Source: Fidelibacterota bacterium (lineage in GTDB: Bacteria; Pseudomonadota; Alphaproteobacteria; Rhodospirillales; Rhodospirillaceae). From it: DNA of 38,803 nt. Below the pieces are notes generated by a model that made no database searches, was not told where the DNA came from, and worked only from the letters and a program-made list of their open reading frames with translations. Both the position numbers and the translations under genes were made by a program. The stretch is taken from assembly GCA_947476065.1 (NCBI GenBank), contig CANJPG010000028.1:1-38803 (forward strand). The letters run 5' to 3'. Below are positions 29,459-37,790 of the stretch, one piece after another. How positions within the stretch are numbered: position 1 is the first letter of the stretch; every line of letters starts with the position of its first letter.

Positions 29459-29878
29459 ATGCCTGTCAAAAAGACCCCAGCGAAAAAAATTGCGGCGAAA
29501 AAGAGCCTGCCCAAGAATCCATCCGCCTCGCGGCTGATCGACGCGAAGATCAAGGAGCTGGGCGACTGGCGCGGCAAGGCGCTCGCCCATGTGCGCGCAC
29601 TCATCAAAAAAGCCGACCCCGACGTGGTCGAAGAATGGAAGTGGAGCGTTCCGGTCTGGTCCCATGATGGAATCATCTGCACGGGCGAGACCTACAAGAG
29701 CGCTGTGAAACTAACGTTCGCCAATGGCGCGTCGCTCAAGGACCCGTCGCGGCTTTTCAACTCCAGCCTTGAAGGCAAGGTCAGGCGCGCGATCGATATC
29801 CATGAAGGCGAAGAAATAGACGAGAAGGCCTTCAAGGCGCTCATAAGCGCCGCCGTCGCACTGAACGCATCTAAGTAA
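29459..29878 (+). CDS. DUF1801 (YdhG-like) protein with Lys/Ala-rich tail
   Basis: The 139-residue protein has an N-terminal KKTPAKKIAAKKSLPK stretch like histone H1-type basic tails, then a DUF1801 domain with RLIDAKIKELGDWRGKALAH, VVEEWKWSVPVWSHDGIICT and FNSSLEGKVRRAID. DUF1801 proteins are small, of unknown function. It starts 5 nt after the kinase stop and overlaps the convergent epmA end by eight bases. The basic tail suggests nucleic-acid contact, which is inference only. Confidence 0.85.
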   Translation: MPVKKTPAKKIAAKKSLPKNPSASRLIDAKIKELGDWRGKALAHVRALIKKADPDVVEEWKWSVPVWSHDGIICTGETYKSAVKLTFANGASLKDPSRLFNSSLEGKVRRAIDIHEGEEIDEKAFKALISAAVALNASK

Positions 29879-30932
29879 GCGGCGCCCACAAGACGTCGGT
29901 GATATCGCTAGCACCCGCGGCCAGCATCACGAGACGGTCAAAGCCCAGCGCGGCCCCCGCGCAAGGCGGCAGGCTTTCCATGGCTCTCAAGAAATCCTCA
30001 TCCAGCGGCGGCGCACTGCCGTAGAGTTTCACGTGCAGCGCGCGGTCCGCCTCGAAGCGTGCCCGCTGCTCGGCGGCGTCGGTGAGTTCGGAATAGGCAT
30101 TGGCCAGTTCCACACCGCAGGCGTAGAGCTCGAAGCGTTCGGCAACACGCGGGTCGCCCGGCTTCCTGCGGGCAAGAGCCGCAAGGGGTGCAGGATATTC
30201 GTACAGGATCGTCGGCGCGCCCTCGCCCAGCTTGGGCTCGATGCGCTCCAGCATCACACGGAAGAAAATGTCCTCCCAGGTATCGTTGTCGCTGACGTGG
30301 ATGCCTTGCCCGCGCGCAGCCGCCCGCAGTTTGTCCGGTGGCGGTGCAGCGGTTGGCGAGTCATCAATCGTCGCCAAGAGGTCGATGTTCACATGACGGG
30401 CGAAGGCTTCCTGCAGCGTCAGCCTTACGGCGGGTTTGGCGGGATCGCAGGTCCGCCCCTGCCAGCGCAGCATAACGCCCTGCTGCAGCGTGCGCTCGGC
30501 GGCCTTGGCGACCCCCAGCATTAGGTCTTCACAGTCCGCCATTAAAGCGTGGTAGTCGGCTCCCGCCCGGTACCATTCCAGCATGGTGAACTCGGGATGA
30601 TGCAAAGGCCCGCGCTCGCCGTCGCGCCAGACGTGGCAGAGCTGCATGATCTTTTCCATGCCGCCGGCCATGAGTTTCTTCATGGCGAATTCCGGCGAGG
30701 TGTGGAGGTAGCGCGGCGCCGCCTGATCGCCGAGGGGTTCGCGCAATGTGGTCGCGAAAGCCTGGATATGCCGCTCGACCCCGGGGGAGACTTGCACGGC
30801 CGGGGTCTCGACCTCGGTAAATCCTTCGGCCTGGAAATAGGCACGTAACGCCTTGGTCCCGGCCCGGCGGGCGTCCAGGTATGGGCGCCGGCGGGCGAGA
30901 TTTTCGGGATGCCACCAAGGGGTTGTCGTCAT
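29871..30932 (-). CDS. epmA: EF-P lysyl-lysine ligase EpmA
   Basis: EpmA (PoxA/GenX), a lysyl-tRNA synthetase paralogue without the tRNA-binding domain, attaches beta-lysine to the conserved lysine of EF-P. The 353-residue protein has class II motif 2 in VWRDGERGPLHHPEFTMLEW (about 101-120) and motif 3 in GAALGFDRLVMLAAG, where the Ala before LG is an EpmA feature (Gly in LysRS). It has no N-terminal OB domain. It is divergent from efp, its substrate gene, across a 142-nt gap; epmB is not seen in the window. Confidence 0.95.
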   Translation of the reverse strand: MTTTPWWHPENLARRRPYLDARRAGTKALRAYFQAEGFTEVETPAVQVSPGVERHIQAFATTLREPLGDQAAPRYLHTSPEFAMKKLMAGGMEKIMQLCHVWRDGERGPLHHPEFTMLEWYRAGADYHALMADCEDLMLGVAKAAERTLQQGVMLRWQGRTCDPAKPAVRLTLQEAFARHVNIDLLATIDDSPTAAPPPDKLRAAARGQGIHVSDNDTWEDIFFRVMLERIEPKLGEGAPTILYEYPAPLAALARRKPGDPRVAERFELYACGVELANAYSELTDAAEQRARFEADRALHVKLYGSAPPLDEDFLRAMESLPPCAGAALGFDRLVMLAAGASDITDVLWAPLT

Positions 30933-31000
30933 GCTTTCCTGTTAGACCATCGGGCGGGGCCCACCAAGGCCTTTGGGGCCTGTCTCGGGGCTTGGGGCGG

Positions 31001-31029
31001 TTGCCACTCCATCGCCAACCTGATACAAG
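31001..31029 (+). promoter_or_regulatory. Candidate sigma-70 promoter for efp
   Basis: TTGCCA (31001-31006), a 17-nt spacer and TACAAG (31024-31029) match sigma-70 consensus at 5 of 6 and 4 of 6 bases. It lies in the epmA-efp divergent gap and would give an efp leader of about 40 nt. Confidence 0.4.
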
Positions 31030-31074
31030 CGCGCGCTATTTCCGGCATAAAACCAGCGAAAAATAGGCGTTCCT

Positions 31075-31638
31075 ATGAAGATTTCAGCCAATTCCATCCG
31101 CGGCGGCATGGTTATCGAGCACGAGGGCAAACAATGGATGGTCCTCAAGAACCAGGTCGTCCAGCCCGGCAAGGGCGGCGCCTTCATGCAGGTTGAAATG
31201 CGCGACATCGCCGGCGGCAATAAAAGCCAAGCCCGCTGGCGCACCGCCGACACCGTTGAGCGCCTAGAAGTGCGCGAGCTGGACTGCACCTTCCTGTTCA
31301 AGGACGGCGACATGTTCACCTTCATGGACGCGGCGACCTACGACCAGTTCAGCGTGCCCGCCGAATTGCTCGGCGAAAAGGCCGCCTTCCTCCAGGACAA
31401 CATGGAAGTCAGCGTCAACTTCATCGAAGGCAAGCCCGTCGCCGTCTCGCTGCCTACCTCGGTCATTCTGACGGTGGTCGAAGCCGACCCGGTGGTGAAG
31501 GGCCAGACGGCCGCGTCGTCCTACAAGCCGGGCCTGCTTGAGAATGGCCTGAAGGTGCTGATCCCGCCGTTCATCGAAGCCGGCACCAAGATCGTCGTCA
31601 ATACTGAAGACGTCTCCTACGTCGAGCGCGCAAAGTAA
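31075..31638 (+). CDS. efp: Elongation factor P
   Basis: EF-P relieves ribosome stalling at proline runs. The 187-residue protein has three beta domains; the modified loop is VVQPGKGGAFMQV with Lys33 (Lys34 in Escherichia coli), the target of EpmA. The C-terminus has VLIPPFIEAGTKIVVNTED. Start ATG 31075, length normal. suhB follows 28 nt later. The many proline runs in the tol and OmpA-type proteins of this window would need EF-P. Confidence 0.97.
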   Translation: MKISANSIRGGMVIEHEGKQWMVLKNQVVQPGKGGAFMQVEMRDIAGGNKSQARWRTADTVERLEVRELDCTFLFKDGDMFTFMDAATYDQFSVPAELLGEKAAFLQDNMEVSVNFIEGKPVAVSLPTSVILTVVEADPVVKGQTAASSYKPGLLENGLKVLIPPFIEAGTKIVVNTEDVSYVERAK

Positions 31639-31666
31639 GGGTTTCCCGACCTTAGGATTTTAAGAA

Positions 31667-32458
31667 ATGGCGCTGCGCACGGCCCTTTGGACAGTGATGA
31701 CGGGGGCCGCCCAGAGGGCCGCCCGCAACATGAAGCGCGACTTCGGCGAGGTCGAGCAGCTTCAAGTCTCGCAAAAAGGCCCCAGCGACTTCGTCAGCGC
31801 CGCCGATCTGCGCGCCGAGAAAACCCTGCGGGCTGATCTTGCCAAGGCCCGTCCCAAATTTGGGTTCCTGCTGGAGGAAGGCGGCGACGTCAAAGGCGAA
31901 GACAGCCACCACCGCTGGATCATCGATCCCATCGACGGCACCACCAATTTCCTACACGGCATTCCGCACTTCGCCATTTCCATCGGCCTGGAGATGGACG
32001 GCGAGATCATCGCGGGCCTGGTCTACAACCCGATCGTCGATGAGATGTTCTATGCCGAGAAAGGCAAAGGCGCCTTCCTCAATGACAAGCGCCTGCGGGT
32101 ATCCTCGCGCTCGAATCTGGCAGATTGCGTGATCGGCACGGGTATTCCGTTCAATGGCCTGCCCGGCCACAAGCCCTATCTCAAGCAGCTGGAGCGGGTG
32201 ATGGGCACGGTCGCCGGCGTGCGCCGCATGGGGGCCGCCTCGCTCGATCTCGCCTATGTGGCCGCAGGCCGCTTCGACGCCTTCTGGGAGATGGGCTTAA
32301 AGCCCTGGGATATGGCCGCCGGCCTGATCCTGGTGCGCGAAGCTGGCGGATACGTCACCGAACTGAACGGCGGCAAGGATGTCTTGGCCAGCGGTAACGT
32401 CCTGACTGCTAACCCTAAGATTCATAAGCAACTTCTGGATCTTCTCGGCGCCGCCTAG
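31667..32458 (+). CDS. suhB: Inositol monophosphatase family protein (SuhB-like)
   Basis: The 263-residue protein has the IMPase motifs: a metal site near LLEEGGD, WIIDPIDGTTNFLHG (about 84-98), and MGAASLDLAYVAAGRFDAF with GLKPWDMAAGLILVREAGG at the end. The family hydrolyses inositol or related phosphates; SuhB also acts as a transcription-factor partner in enterobacteria. ATG at 31667 has AGGAT upstream. The pairing efp-suhB is common in alphaproteobacteria. Confidence 0.92.
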   Translation: MALRTALWTVMTGAAQRAARNMKRDFGEVEQLQVSQKGPSDFVSAADLRAEKTLRADLAKARPKFGFLLEEGGDVKGEDSHHRWIIDPIDGTTNFLHGIPHFAISIGLEMDGEIIAGLVYNPIVDEMFYAEKGKGAFLNDKRLRVSSRSNLADCVIGTGIPFNGLPGHKPYLKQLERVMGTVAGVRRMGAASLDLAYVAAGRFDAFWEMGLKPWDMAAGLILVREAGGYVTELNGGKDVLASGNVLTANPKIHKQLLDLLGAA

Positions 32459-32500
32459 CACCCGCGCGCCGCGTCCCTGCCCCGTCATCCCATATTCTTA

Positions 32501-32526
32501 ATGCCGTTGTGCGAAGCAAACGGCAT
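32501..32526 (+). terminator. Hairpin after suhB
   Basis: ATGCCGTT pairs perfectly with AACGGCAT (32501-32508 with 32519-32526) across a 10-nt loop, 42 nt after the suhB stop. The following GTTGTAGGTTT is only weakly T-rich, so it may be a terminator or a message-end structure. Confidence 0.4.
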
Positions 32527-32549
32527 GTTGTAGGTTTACAGCCTTGGAA

Positions 32550-32595
32550 GCCGCGCAAAGCACCGAGATTTCAAAGGCTTTGCTCTTTGCGCGGC
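32550..32595 (+). promoter_or_regulatory. Inverted repeat with alternative pairing upstream of OmpA-like gene
   Basis: GCCGCGCAAAG and CTTTGCGCGGC (32550-32560 with 32585-32595) form an 11-bp stem. Inside it lies CAAAGGCTTTG, so GCAAAGC (32555-32561) can pair instead with GCTTTGC (32577-32583). This could act as a leader switch or bind a regulator before the gene at 32621. Confidence 0.4.
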
Positions 32596-32620
32596 GTCCC
32601 GATGGGGTGGAGATATTTCT

Positions 32621-34012
32621 GTGAAAAAGACGCACGGCGCTCTGCTGGCGGCGACTAGTCTTGCGACCGTCCTTGCGATAGGGCTGGGCACGCAGGCTTG
32701 GGCCGATGGCGATCCCTCGCGCAAGGCCGTCGGTCCGGGCGTGCGCTCGCTTAGTGCGCGCAGCCAGACCGACGTCTCGATTGATTTGAGCGTGTTGAAC
32801 TCGCTGTCGCGCGGGCCTGCGCTTTTGATTCCCGACAGCAGCACCGGCGCCGCATCGGCTGATGAGCCTATCGTTCTGCGCCCGCCCGCGGGTGTCGCGC
32901 CTGTCCTGATCGCGCCCGGCCAAAAAAGCGCCTCGGTAAAACTGCATCCGCCGCCGGGCGTGCGTCCATTGGCGCAGCCCGTGCGCATGGCCAAGGCCGA
33001 GCCGCCGAAGATCGACATCCAGAAGATCGAACCGCCAAAGGCTGAGCCGGCGAAGGTTGAAGCGCCGAAGGTTGAAGCGCCGAAGGTCGACGCAGCGAAG
33101 ACAGCGCCGCCTGCTGCGCCTGCCCAAGCCAAAGCGGCTCCAGCCCCCGCGCCTACACCGGCTCCGCCGCCGCCGAAGGCCGCCGTTGCCGCTGTACCCG
33201 CCGCACCCCCCGCGAAAGTTGCGGCGACGCCTGCCCCCGTTGCGCCGCCCGCGCCTGTTGCAAAACCCGCCGCCGCACCTGCACCCGTGCCGCCTGCTCC
33301 CGTAACACCTGCACCTACACAGCAAGCCAAAGCCGTCGCGCCCCCGGCACCGACGCCGGCGCCCGCACCAGTAACGCCGCCGCCGGCGCCAGCGAAAATC
33401 GCGCCGCCCGCGCCGCCTGCCCCCGCTGCTGCAGCACCGAAACCGGCAGCTCCCGTGGCCACCGCTGCCGCCACGCCTGCGGCCGCCGCTCCGGCCACGC
33501 CGCCCGCGGGCGCGCCGCGTTCGTTGCTTACTCCGCCGACACCCGAAACCAAGCCGGCTGAAACGAAGGTGGCTGTTCTGCCGCCCCCGGCCAAGCCCGC
33601 GGAACCGGCCAAGCCTGCCGTCGTGGAAGCACCGAAGGCTGCCGAGACTCAAACCGCCATGGCGCCGCCGGTGAAAGCTGTGCCCACCCAGCCGGCAACA
33701 CCCGACACGCTGACGATCTCCTTTGCCGTCGGCGTGCCTGAAGTGCCGGGAACCGCCGCTAATGGTTTAAGTGGTCTTGCCGCCCGCATGAAAGCCGACC
33801 CGGCGTTGCGCGTGCAGCTCCTGGCCTTTGCCTCCGACCCGGAAAAGAGCGTGAGCCGCTCGCGCCGCCTGTCACTCGAACGGGCGGTGAATGTCAGGAA
33901 ACAACTTCTGGCAGCCGGTGTCGATTCAACCCGCATCGAAGTGCGCGCGCTTGGCGAGCAGGCCGGTGACGGCGCGCCCGACCGCGTTGATGCCATCACA
34001 ACCCGGCGCTAA
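32621..34012 (+). CDS. Secreted Pro/Ala-rich protein with OmpA-like C-terminus
   Basis: A 463-residue periplasmic protein. A signal peptide (cleavage near AWA|DG, about residue 28) leads to a short globular part with VSIDLSVLNSLSRGPALLI, then a Pro/Ala/Lys-rich linker (about 125-360) with tandem KVEAPKVEAPKVDA units, and an OmpA-like domain (about 361-463). That domain keeps an Asp in AFASDPEKS and the Arg in RRLSLERAVNVRKQL, the usual peptidoglycan contacts, but is otherwise degenerate. Start GTG 32621 with GTGGAG upstream. It precedes the channel pair at 34121 and 35341 and may be its periplasmic partner; function is unknown. Confidence 0.85.
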   Translation: MKKTHGALLAATSLATVLAIGLGTQAWADGDPSRKAVGPGVRSLSARSQTDVSIDLSVLNSLSRGPALLIPDSSTGAASADEPIVLRPPAGVAPVLIAPGQKSASVKLHPPPGVRPLAQPVRMAKAEPPKIDIQKIEPPKAEPAKVEAPKVEAPKVDAAKTAPPAAPAQAKAAPAPAPTPAPPPPKAAVAAVPAAPPAKVAATPAPVAPPAPVAKPAAAPAPVPPAPVTPAPTQQAKAVAPPAPTPAPAPVTPPPAPAKIAPPAPPAPAAAAPKPAAPVATAAATPAAAAPATPPAGAPRSLLTPPTPETKPAETKVAVLPPPAKPAEPAKPAVVEAPKAAETQTAMAPPVKAVPTQPATPDTLTISFAVGVPEVPGTAANGLSGLAARMKADPALRVQLLAFASDPEKSVSRSRRLSLERAVNVRKQLLAAGVDSTRIEVRALGEQAGDGAPDRVDAITTRR

Positions 34013-34120
34013 CGCCACAGTCTTGGCCGTCGTCCCTCATCCTGGGAGCGGCGACACGATGTTGCCGCATTCATGTAAAATATTGCGCGATGGCCATGCG
34101 GCTGCCCGCTTGAGGATTCC

Positions 34121-35332
34121 ATGACCGATACCAAAACATATCTCACACGCATGATCGTGTTCCTGGTGGTTGTCGGCGTCGGCATGGCCTTCGTCGCGCA
34201 AACATTGGTCGGCATCTTCCTGGTCAATCCGCTGCTCAATGGTTTGATCTTCGCCATCATCATCACCGGCATTGTCTTGAATTTCCGTCAGGTGATTATG
34301 CTGGGCCCGGAAGCCCGTTGGATCGAGACCTTCCACAGCAACGCCGGCGCTAAGCCTGAGACCTTGGGCGACATGCCCGCCGTGTCCGGTGATGGCGAAA
34401 TCAAGCTGCTGTCACCGATGGCGCGCATGCTTGAGGAAAAACGCTCGCGGGGCAGCAGTGGCAAAATCGTGCTCAGTGCACCGGTCATGCGCACACTGCT
34501 CGACGGCATTGGCGCGCGGCTGGAAGAAAGCCGAGACCTCGCGCGCTACCTCACCGGTCTGTGTATCTTTTTAGGCCTGCTCGGCACCTTCTGGGGCCTC
34601 TTGGGCACCGTGGGCTCCATCAGCGACGTGATCAAGAACCTCACCGTCACCAGCGACGACATGGCGGTGATGTTCGCCGCCCTGAAACAGGGCCTGGAAG
34701 CGCCGCTGTCGTCCATGAGCACGGCCTTCGCCTCGTCGCTGTTCGGCTTGGGCGGCTCATTGGTGCTGGGTTTCTTCGACCTGCAGGCCGGGCAGGCGCA
34801 GAACGCCTTTTACAACGAACTCGAAGAGTGGCTTTCGGGCCTGACGCGCCTGTCCTCGGGCACCGGTCCCGGTGACGGCGAGCAAGGCGTGTCGGCCTAT
34901 ACCGAAGCGCTTTTGGAACAAACCGCCGAAAGCTTGCAAGAGTTGCAGAACATCATGGCGCGCGGCGAGCAGACGCGCTCCTCGGGCAATGACCAGATGG
35001 CACAGCTAAACGACAAGCTGTCGCTGTTCGCCGACCAGATGAAAACCCAGCAGCAGGTTCTGCTGCGCGTCGCCGAAACCCAGCGCGACCTTGGCCCGCT
35101 TCTGCGGAGTATGGGCGACGTTGCCGCGGCGCTGTCCGCACCGCAAACCAGCGGCGGTGTGGACGACGCCACCCGCGGCCATATCCGCAACATCGACGCC
35201 GGCCTCTCGCGCCTTGCCGCAGCACTGGAAAGCGGACGCTCTGAGAGCGTGCGTGAACTGCGCAACGAGATCAAACTGCTGGCCAAGACCGTTGCCGCCA
35301 CCCGCGACGGCGCCGACGGCAACGACCTCTAG
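34121..35332 (+). CDS. MotA/TolQ/ExbB-like proton channel family protein
   Basis: A 403-residue inner-membrane protein with four predicted helices (about 10-30, 36-54, 145-165 and 198-218). Helices three and four carry the channel signatures LGLLGTFWGLLGTVGSISDV and LSSMSTAFASSLFGLGGSLV, like TolQ and ExbB. The C-terminal 150 residues form a cytoplasmic coiled-coil region. ATG 34121 follows GAGGATTCC. It pairs, 8 nt later, with a MotB-like gene. Related pairs near efp-suhB are conserved in alphaproteobacteria without a known role. It is not flagellar MotA, as no flagellar gene is near. Confidence 0.88.
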   Translation: MTDTKTYLTRMIVFLVVVGVGMAFVAQTLVGIFLVNPLLNGLIFAIIITGIVLNFRQVIMLGPEARWIETFHSNAGAKPETLGDMPAVSGDGEIKLLSPMARMLEEKRSRGSSGKIVLSAPVMRTLLDGIGARLEESRDLARYLTGLCIFLGLLGTFWGLLGTVGSISDVIKNLTVTSDDMAVMFAALKQGLEAPLSSMSTAFASSLFGLGGSLVLGFFDLQAGQAQNAFYNELEEWLSGLTRLSSGTGPGDGEQGVSAYTEALLEQTAESLQELQNIMARGEQTRSSGNDQMAQLNDKLSLFADQMKTQQQVLLRVAETQRDLGPLLRSMGDVAAALSAPQTSGGVDDATRGHIRNIDAGLSRLAAALESGRSESVRELRNEIKLLAKTVAATRDGADGNDL

Positions 35333-35340
35333 GCCCGCCC

Positions 35341-36543
35341 ATGGCCGGTTTCACCCGCCGCGCGCGCCGCACCGTCGATATCTGGCCGGGCTGGGTCGAC
35401 GCGCTGTCGACACTGCTGATCATCATCATCTTCGTGCTGCTGGTCTTTGTGATCGGGCAGTTCTACCTGGGCCAGGCTTTGACCGGCCGCGACAACGCCC
35501 TCGCCGCGCTGAATAAACAGGTCGCGCAGATCGGCGACATGCTCAACCTCGAGCGCAAGGCCCGCGCCGACCTCGAATTGACCATAGGCCGCTTGTCGAG
35601 CGACCTGCAGACCGCCAATCAGCAATTGGAAGTGTTGGGCCAACTGAAGGCCGACAACGCCGACCTCACTGCGCAATTGGCAGACCGCAATACCCAAGTG
35701 GCAAAACTGACTCAATCGCTGGGCGCGGCGACGCAGTTGGCCGAGAAGGATCGCCAGACCATTGCCGGCCAAGTGCAGCAGCTGGCCTTGCTGCAGCAAA
35801 ACATCAAGGCAATGGAAGCACTGAAGGCCAGTTTGGAAAACCAGGTCGCGGAGCTGGGCAGCAAGGTCGCCCGCAGTGACAGCGACATTGCCAAGGAACG
35901 CGGGCTTACGCGGGAAGCCCAGGCCCAATCCGCGCTGATGAGCCAGCAACTGGAAGACCTGCGCGGCGAGCTTGAGAAGCTGTCCGCGGCGTTGGATGCG
36001 TCCGACAAGCTCACCGCCGAACAGAAGGCGCAAATCTCGGACCTCGGCAAGCGCATGAACCGCGCCCTGGCCGCCAAGGTGCAGGATCTGCAGCGTTATC
36101 GGTCCGAGTTTTTCGGACGCCTGCGGGACATTCTCGGCACGCGGCCGGGCGTCACCGTCGTGGGCGACCGCTTTGTGTTCCAATCGGAAGTGCTGTTTGC
36201 CTCGGGCTCGGCCGATCTCGGTCTTGATGGCCAGCGCCAATTGGGTCAACTCGCGCGCACGCTTCTGGATATTTCCAAGGACATCCCGCCCGAGGTGAAC
36301 TGGATTCTGCGCATCGACGGCCATACCGACACTATCCCCATCGCCACCGCGCAGTTCCGCTCCAACTGGGAATTGTCGTCGGCGCGGGCGATTTCGGTGG
36401 TGAAGTATCTGGCCGCCCAAGGCGTGCCCTCCGAGCGCCTTGCCGCCGCCGGCTTCGGCGAATTCCAGCCGATCGAGCCCGGCAACAGCGAAGCCGCGCG
36501 GTCGCGCAACCGCCGCATCGAACTCAAGCTCGACCAGCGTTAG
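35341..36543 (+). CDS. MotB/OmpA-like peptidoglycan-binding protein with long coiled coil
   Basis: A 400-residue protein. The one membrane helix (about 21-43) follows PGWVDALSTLL, where Asp20 sits at the position of the proton-binding Asp of MotB. A long coiled coil (about 45-260) follows, with repeated QL/AL heptads, then an OmpA/MotB domain (about 280-400) with LRIDGHTDTIPI and NWELSSARAISVVKYL, the peptidoglycan-binding residues. Architecture is that of a stator B subunit with a coiled-coil spacer. It starts 8 nt after the channel gene. It ends 9 nt before the molbindin gene. Confidence 0.9.
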   Translation: MAGFTRRARRTVDIWPGWVDALSTLLIIIIFVLLVFVIGQFYLGQALTGRDNALAALNKQVAQIGDMLNLERKARADLELTIGRLSSDLQTANQQLEVLGQLKADNADLTAQLADRNTQVAKLTQSLGAATQLAEKDRQTIAGQVQQLALLQQNIKAMEALKASLENQVAELGSKVARSDSDIAKERGLTREAQAQSALMSQQLEDLRGELEKLSAALDASDKLTAEQKAQISDLGKRMNRALAAKVQDLQRYRSEFFGRLRDILGTRPGVTVVGDRFVFQSEVLFASGSADLGLDGQRQLGQLARTLLDISKDIPPEVNWILRIDGHTDTIPIATAQFRSNWELSSARAISVVKYLAAQGVPSERLAAAGFGEFQPIEPGNSEAARSRNRRIELKLDQR

Positions 36544-36552
36544 GAGACGGCC

Positions 36553-36759
36553 ATGAAGATCAGCGCCCGTAATCAGATCGAAGGCACGGTTGTCGATATC
36601 CAGAAAGGCCAGACCACCGCGCACGTGCGCATCGCCATCGGCGACAACGCGGTGGTCACCTCGTCGATCACCAACGAAGCGGTAGACGACCTCAAGCTCA
36701 AGGTCGGCGATACAGTGTTTGCGGTCATCAAGGCGTCAGACGTGATGATTGGAAAATAA
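36553..36759 (+). CDS. Molbindin (TOBE/Mop domain)
   Basis: A 68-residue protein with one Mop/TOBE domain: MKISARNQIEGTVVDIQKG, VRIAIGDNAVVTSSIT, and VGDTVFAVIKASDVMI. These bind molybdate or tungstate in the cytoplasm, as storage or buffering. GGAGACGGCC lies upstream of ATG 36553. It ends right where the next gene starts (TAAATG), so the two are coupled. No molybdate transporter is in the window. Confidence 0.92.
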   Translation: MKISARNQIEGTVVDIQKGQTTAHVRIAIGDNAVVTSSITNEAVDDLKLKVGDTVFAVIKASDVMIGK

Positions 36760-37074
36760 ATGGGCACAGTCCTCACCTATCGCAACGACGGCGACAAACC
36801 CTTCTGTGAGATCGCGCTCGACGATGGCGACCGGGTGCAACTGCACCTCGATGCAGCCGGGCTGGTGATCGAACGCCAGGCCTTGGACAAGCGCCCGGCT
36901 GAAGTCCTTTTCAAAGGCGACGCCGATACCGTCACCGACATATGCATGGCGCTGATCGGCCAGACCCCGGCGACGCGCAAAACCGCGCTCGACGTCCTGA
37001 GTTCAGTGGTGACGCAGTTGCCGTCGGCGGAAGACGTGCGCGCCGCCTTCACGGCGGCGGCGCGGGCCTTTTAG
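36760..37074 (+). CDS. Protein of unknown function coupled to molbindin
   Basis: A 104-residue soluble protein, beta-rich at the N-terminus ([20 protein letters not shown]) and helical later. I recognise no family. Its ATG follows the molbindin stop with no gap, so it is translation-coupled and may share its role in molybdenum handling; this is inference from context. It ends convergently with the dioxygenase gene, sharing bases of the stop codons (TTAG). Confidence 0.65.
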   Translation: MGTVLTYRNDGDKPFCEIALDDGDRVQLHLDAAGLVIERQALDKRPAEVLFKGDADTVTDICMALIGQTPATRKTALDVLSSVVTQLPSAEDVRAAFTAAARAF

Positions 37075-37751
37075 GCGTCGGCCCACAGCCTGAGCAGATT
37101 GTGATAGAGCCCGGCCAGTTGCACGACCGCCGGATGATCGGGCACGTCGCCGCCCAGCTGTTGGATTGAGCGGTCCAACTCAAACAGCATCGTGCGCTGG
37201 CTATCCTCGCGCACCATGCTTTGAATCCAGAAGAACGACGCGACGCGCGTGCCGCGGGTCACAGGCTCGACATGGTGAATGCTTGTGCCTGGGTAAAGCA
37301 CCATGTCACCGGCGGCCAGCTTGATCTTGCGCGGACCGAAGGTGTCTTCGACCACCAGTTCGCCGCCGTCGTAGTCTTCGGGTGGGGTCAAAAAGATCGT
37401 CGCCGACAAATCCGTGCGCACGCGGTGGGGTGTGCCGAAGATGGGGCGGATTGCGCCGTCCACATGCCGGCCGTAATTCTGGCTACCGGTGTAGCGGTTG
37501 AACAAGGGCGGCACGACTTTCAGCGGCAAGGCCGCCGAGGTGAACAGTGGATGTTTCTCGAGCGTCGTCAGAATCATATCGCCCAACTGGCGGGCGATGG
37601 GATGGGCGTCGGGAACCTGCTGGTTATCCTTGACCCGCTGCGCAAGATAGCCGGCGGTGTTGCGGCCGTCCGCCCATTCGGCCTTGGCGAGCGCGGCATG
37701 ACACTGCGCCACTTGCTCGGCCGAGAGAATTTTGGGAATTGGAATCAGCAT
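37071..37751 (-). CDS. PKHD-type Fe(II)/2-oxoglutarate hydroxylase (PiuC/YbiX-like)
   Basis: A 226-residue cytoplasmic dioxygenase. The iron site is His96 and Asp98 in YGRHVDGAI with His159 in [15 protein letters not shown]; Arg169 in GTRVASFFW should bind 2-oxoglutarate. [18 protein letters not shown] is also typical. PiuC/YbiX genes are found beside TonB-dependent siderophore receptors and are iron-regulated; here such a receptor lies directly upstream. Starts at ATG 37751. Confidence 0.92.
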   Translation of the reverse strand: MLIPIPKILSAEQVAQCHAALAKAEWADGRNTAGYLAQRVKDNQQVPDAHPIARQLGDMILTTLEKHPLFTSAALPLKVVPPLFNRYTGSQNYGRHVDGAIRPIFGTPHRVRTDLSATIFLTPPEDYDGGELVVEDTFGPRKIKLAAGDMVLYPGTSIHHVEPVTRGTRVASFFWIQSMVREDSQRTMLFELDRSIQQLGGDVPDHPAVVQLAGLYHNLLRLWADA

Positions 37752-37790
37752 CCTGAAGTCAACATCACGGGTGACGCTCTCAAACGTGGG

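Noticed and set aside
33000-33640. Repeated GCGCC/CCGGC units that could look like a satellite or repeat array
   Set aside because: They encode the Pro/Ala/Lys-rich linker and vary at codon third positions, so they are protein low complexity and not a CRISPR or DNA repeat array.
32498-33652. 384-residue Arg/Gly/Ser-rich open frames opposite the OmpA-like gene
   Set aside because: They mirror the Pro/Ala-rich linker codons; the plus frame has a signal peptide and OmpA-type end, so these are shadows.
34121-36543. Zorya-type phage defence (ZorAB)
   Set aside because: The two stator-like genes resemble ZorA and ZorB in build, but no ZorC, ZorD or ZorE gene follows and the neighbours are housekeeping genes.
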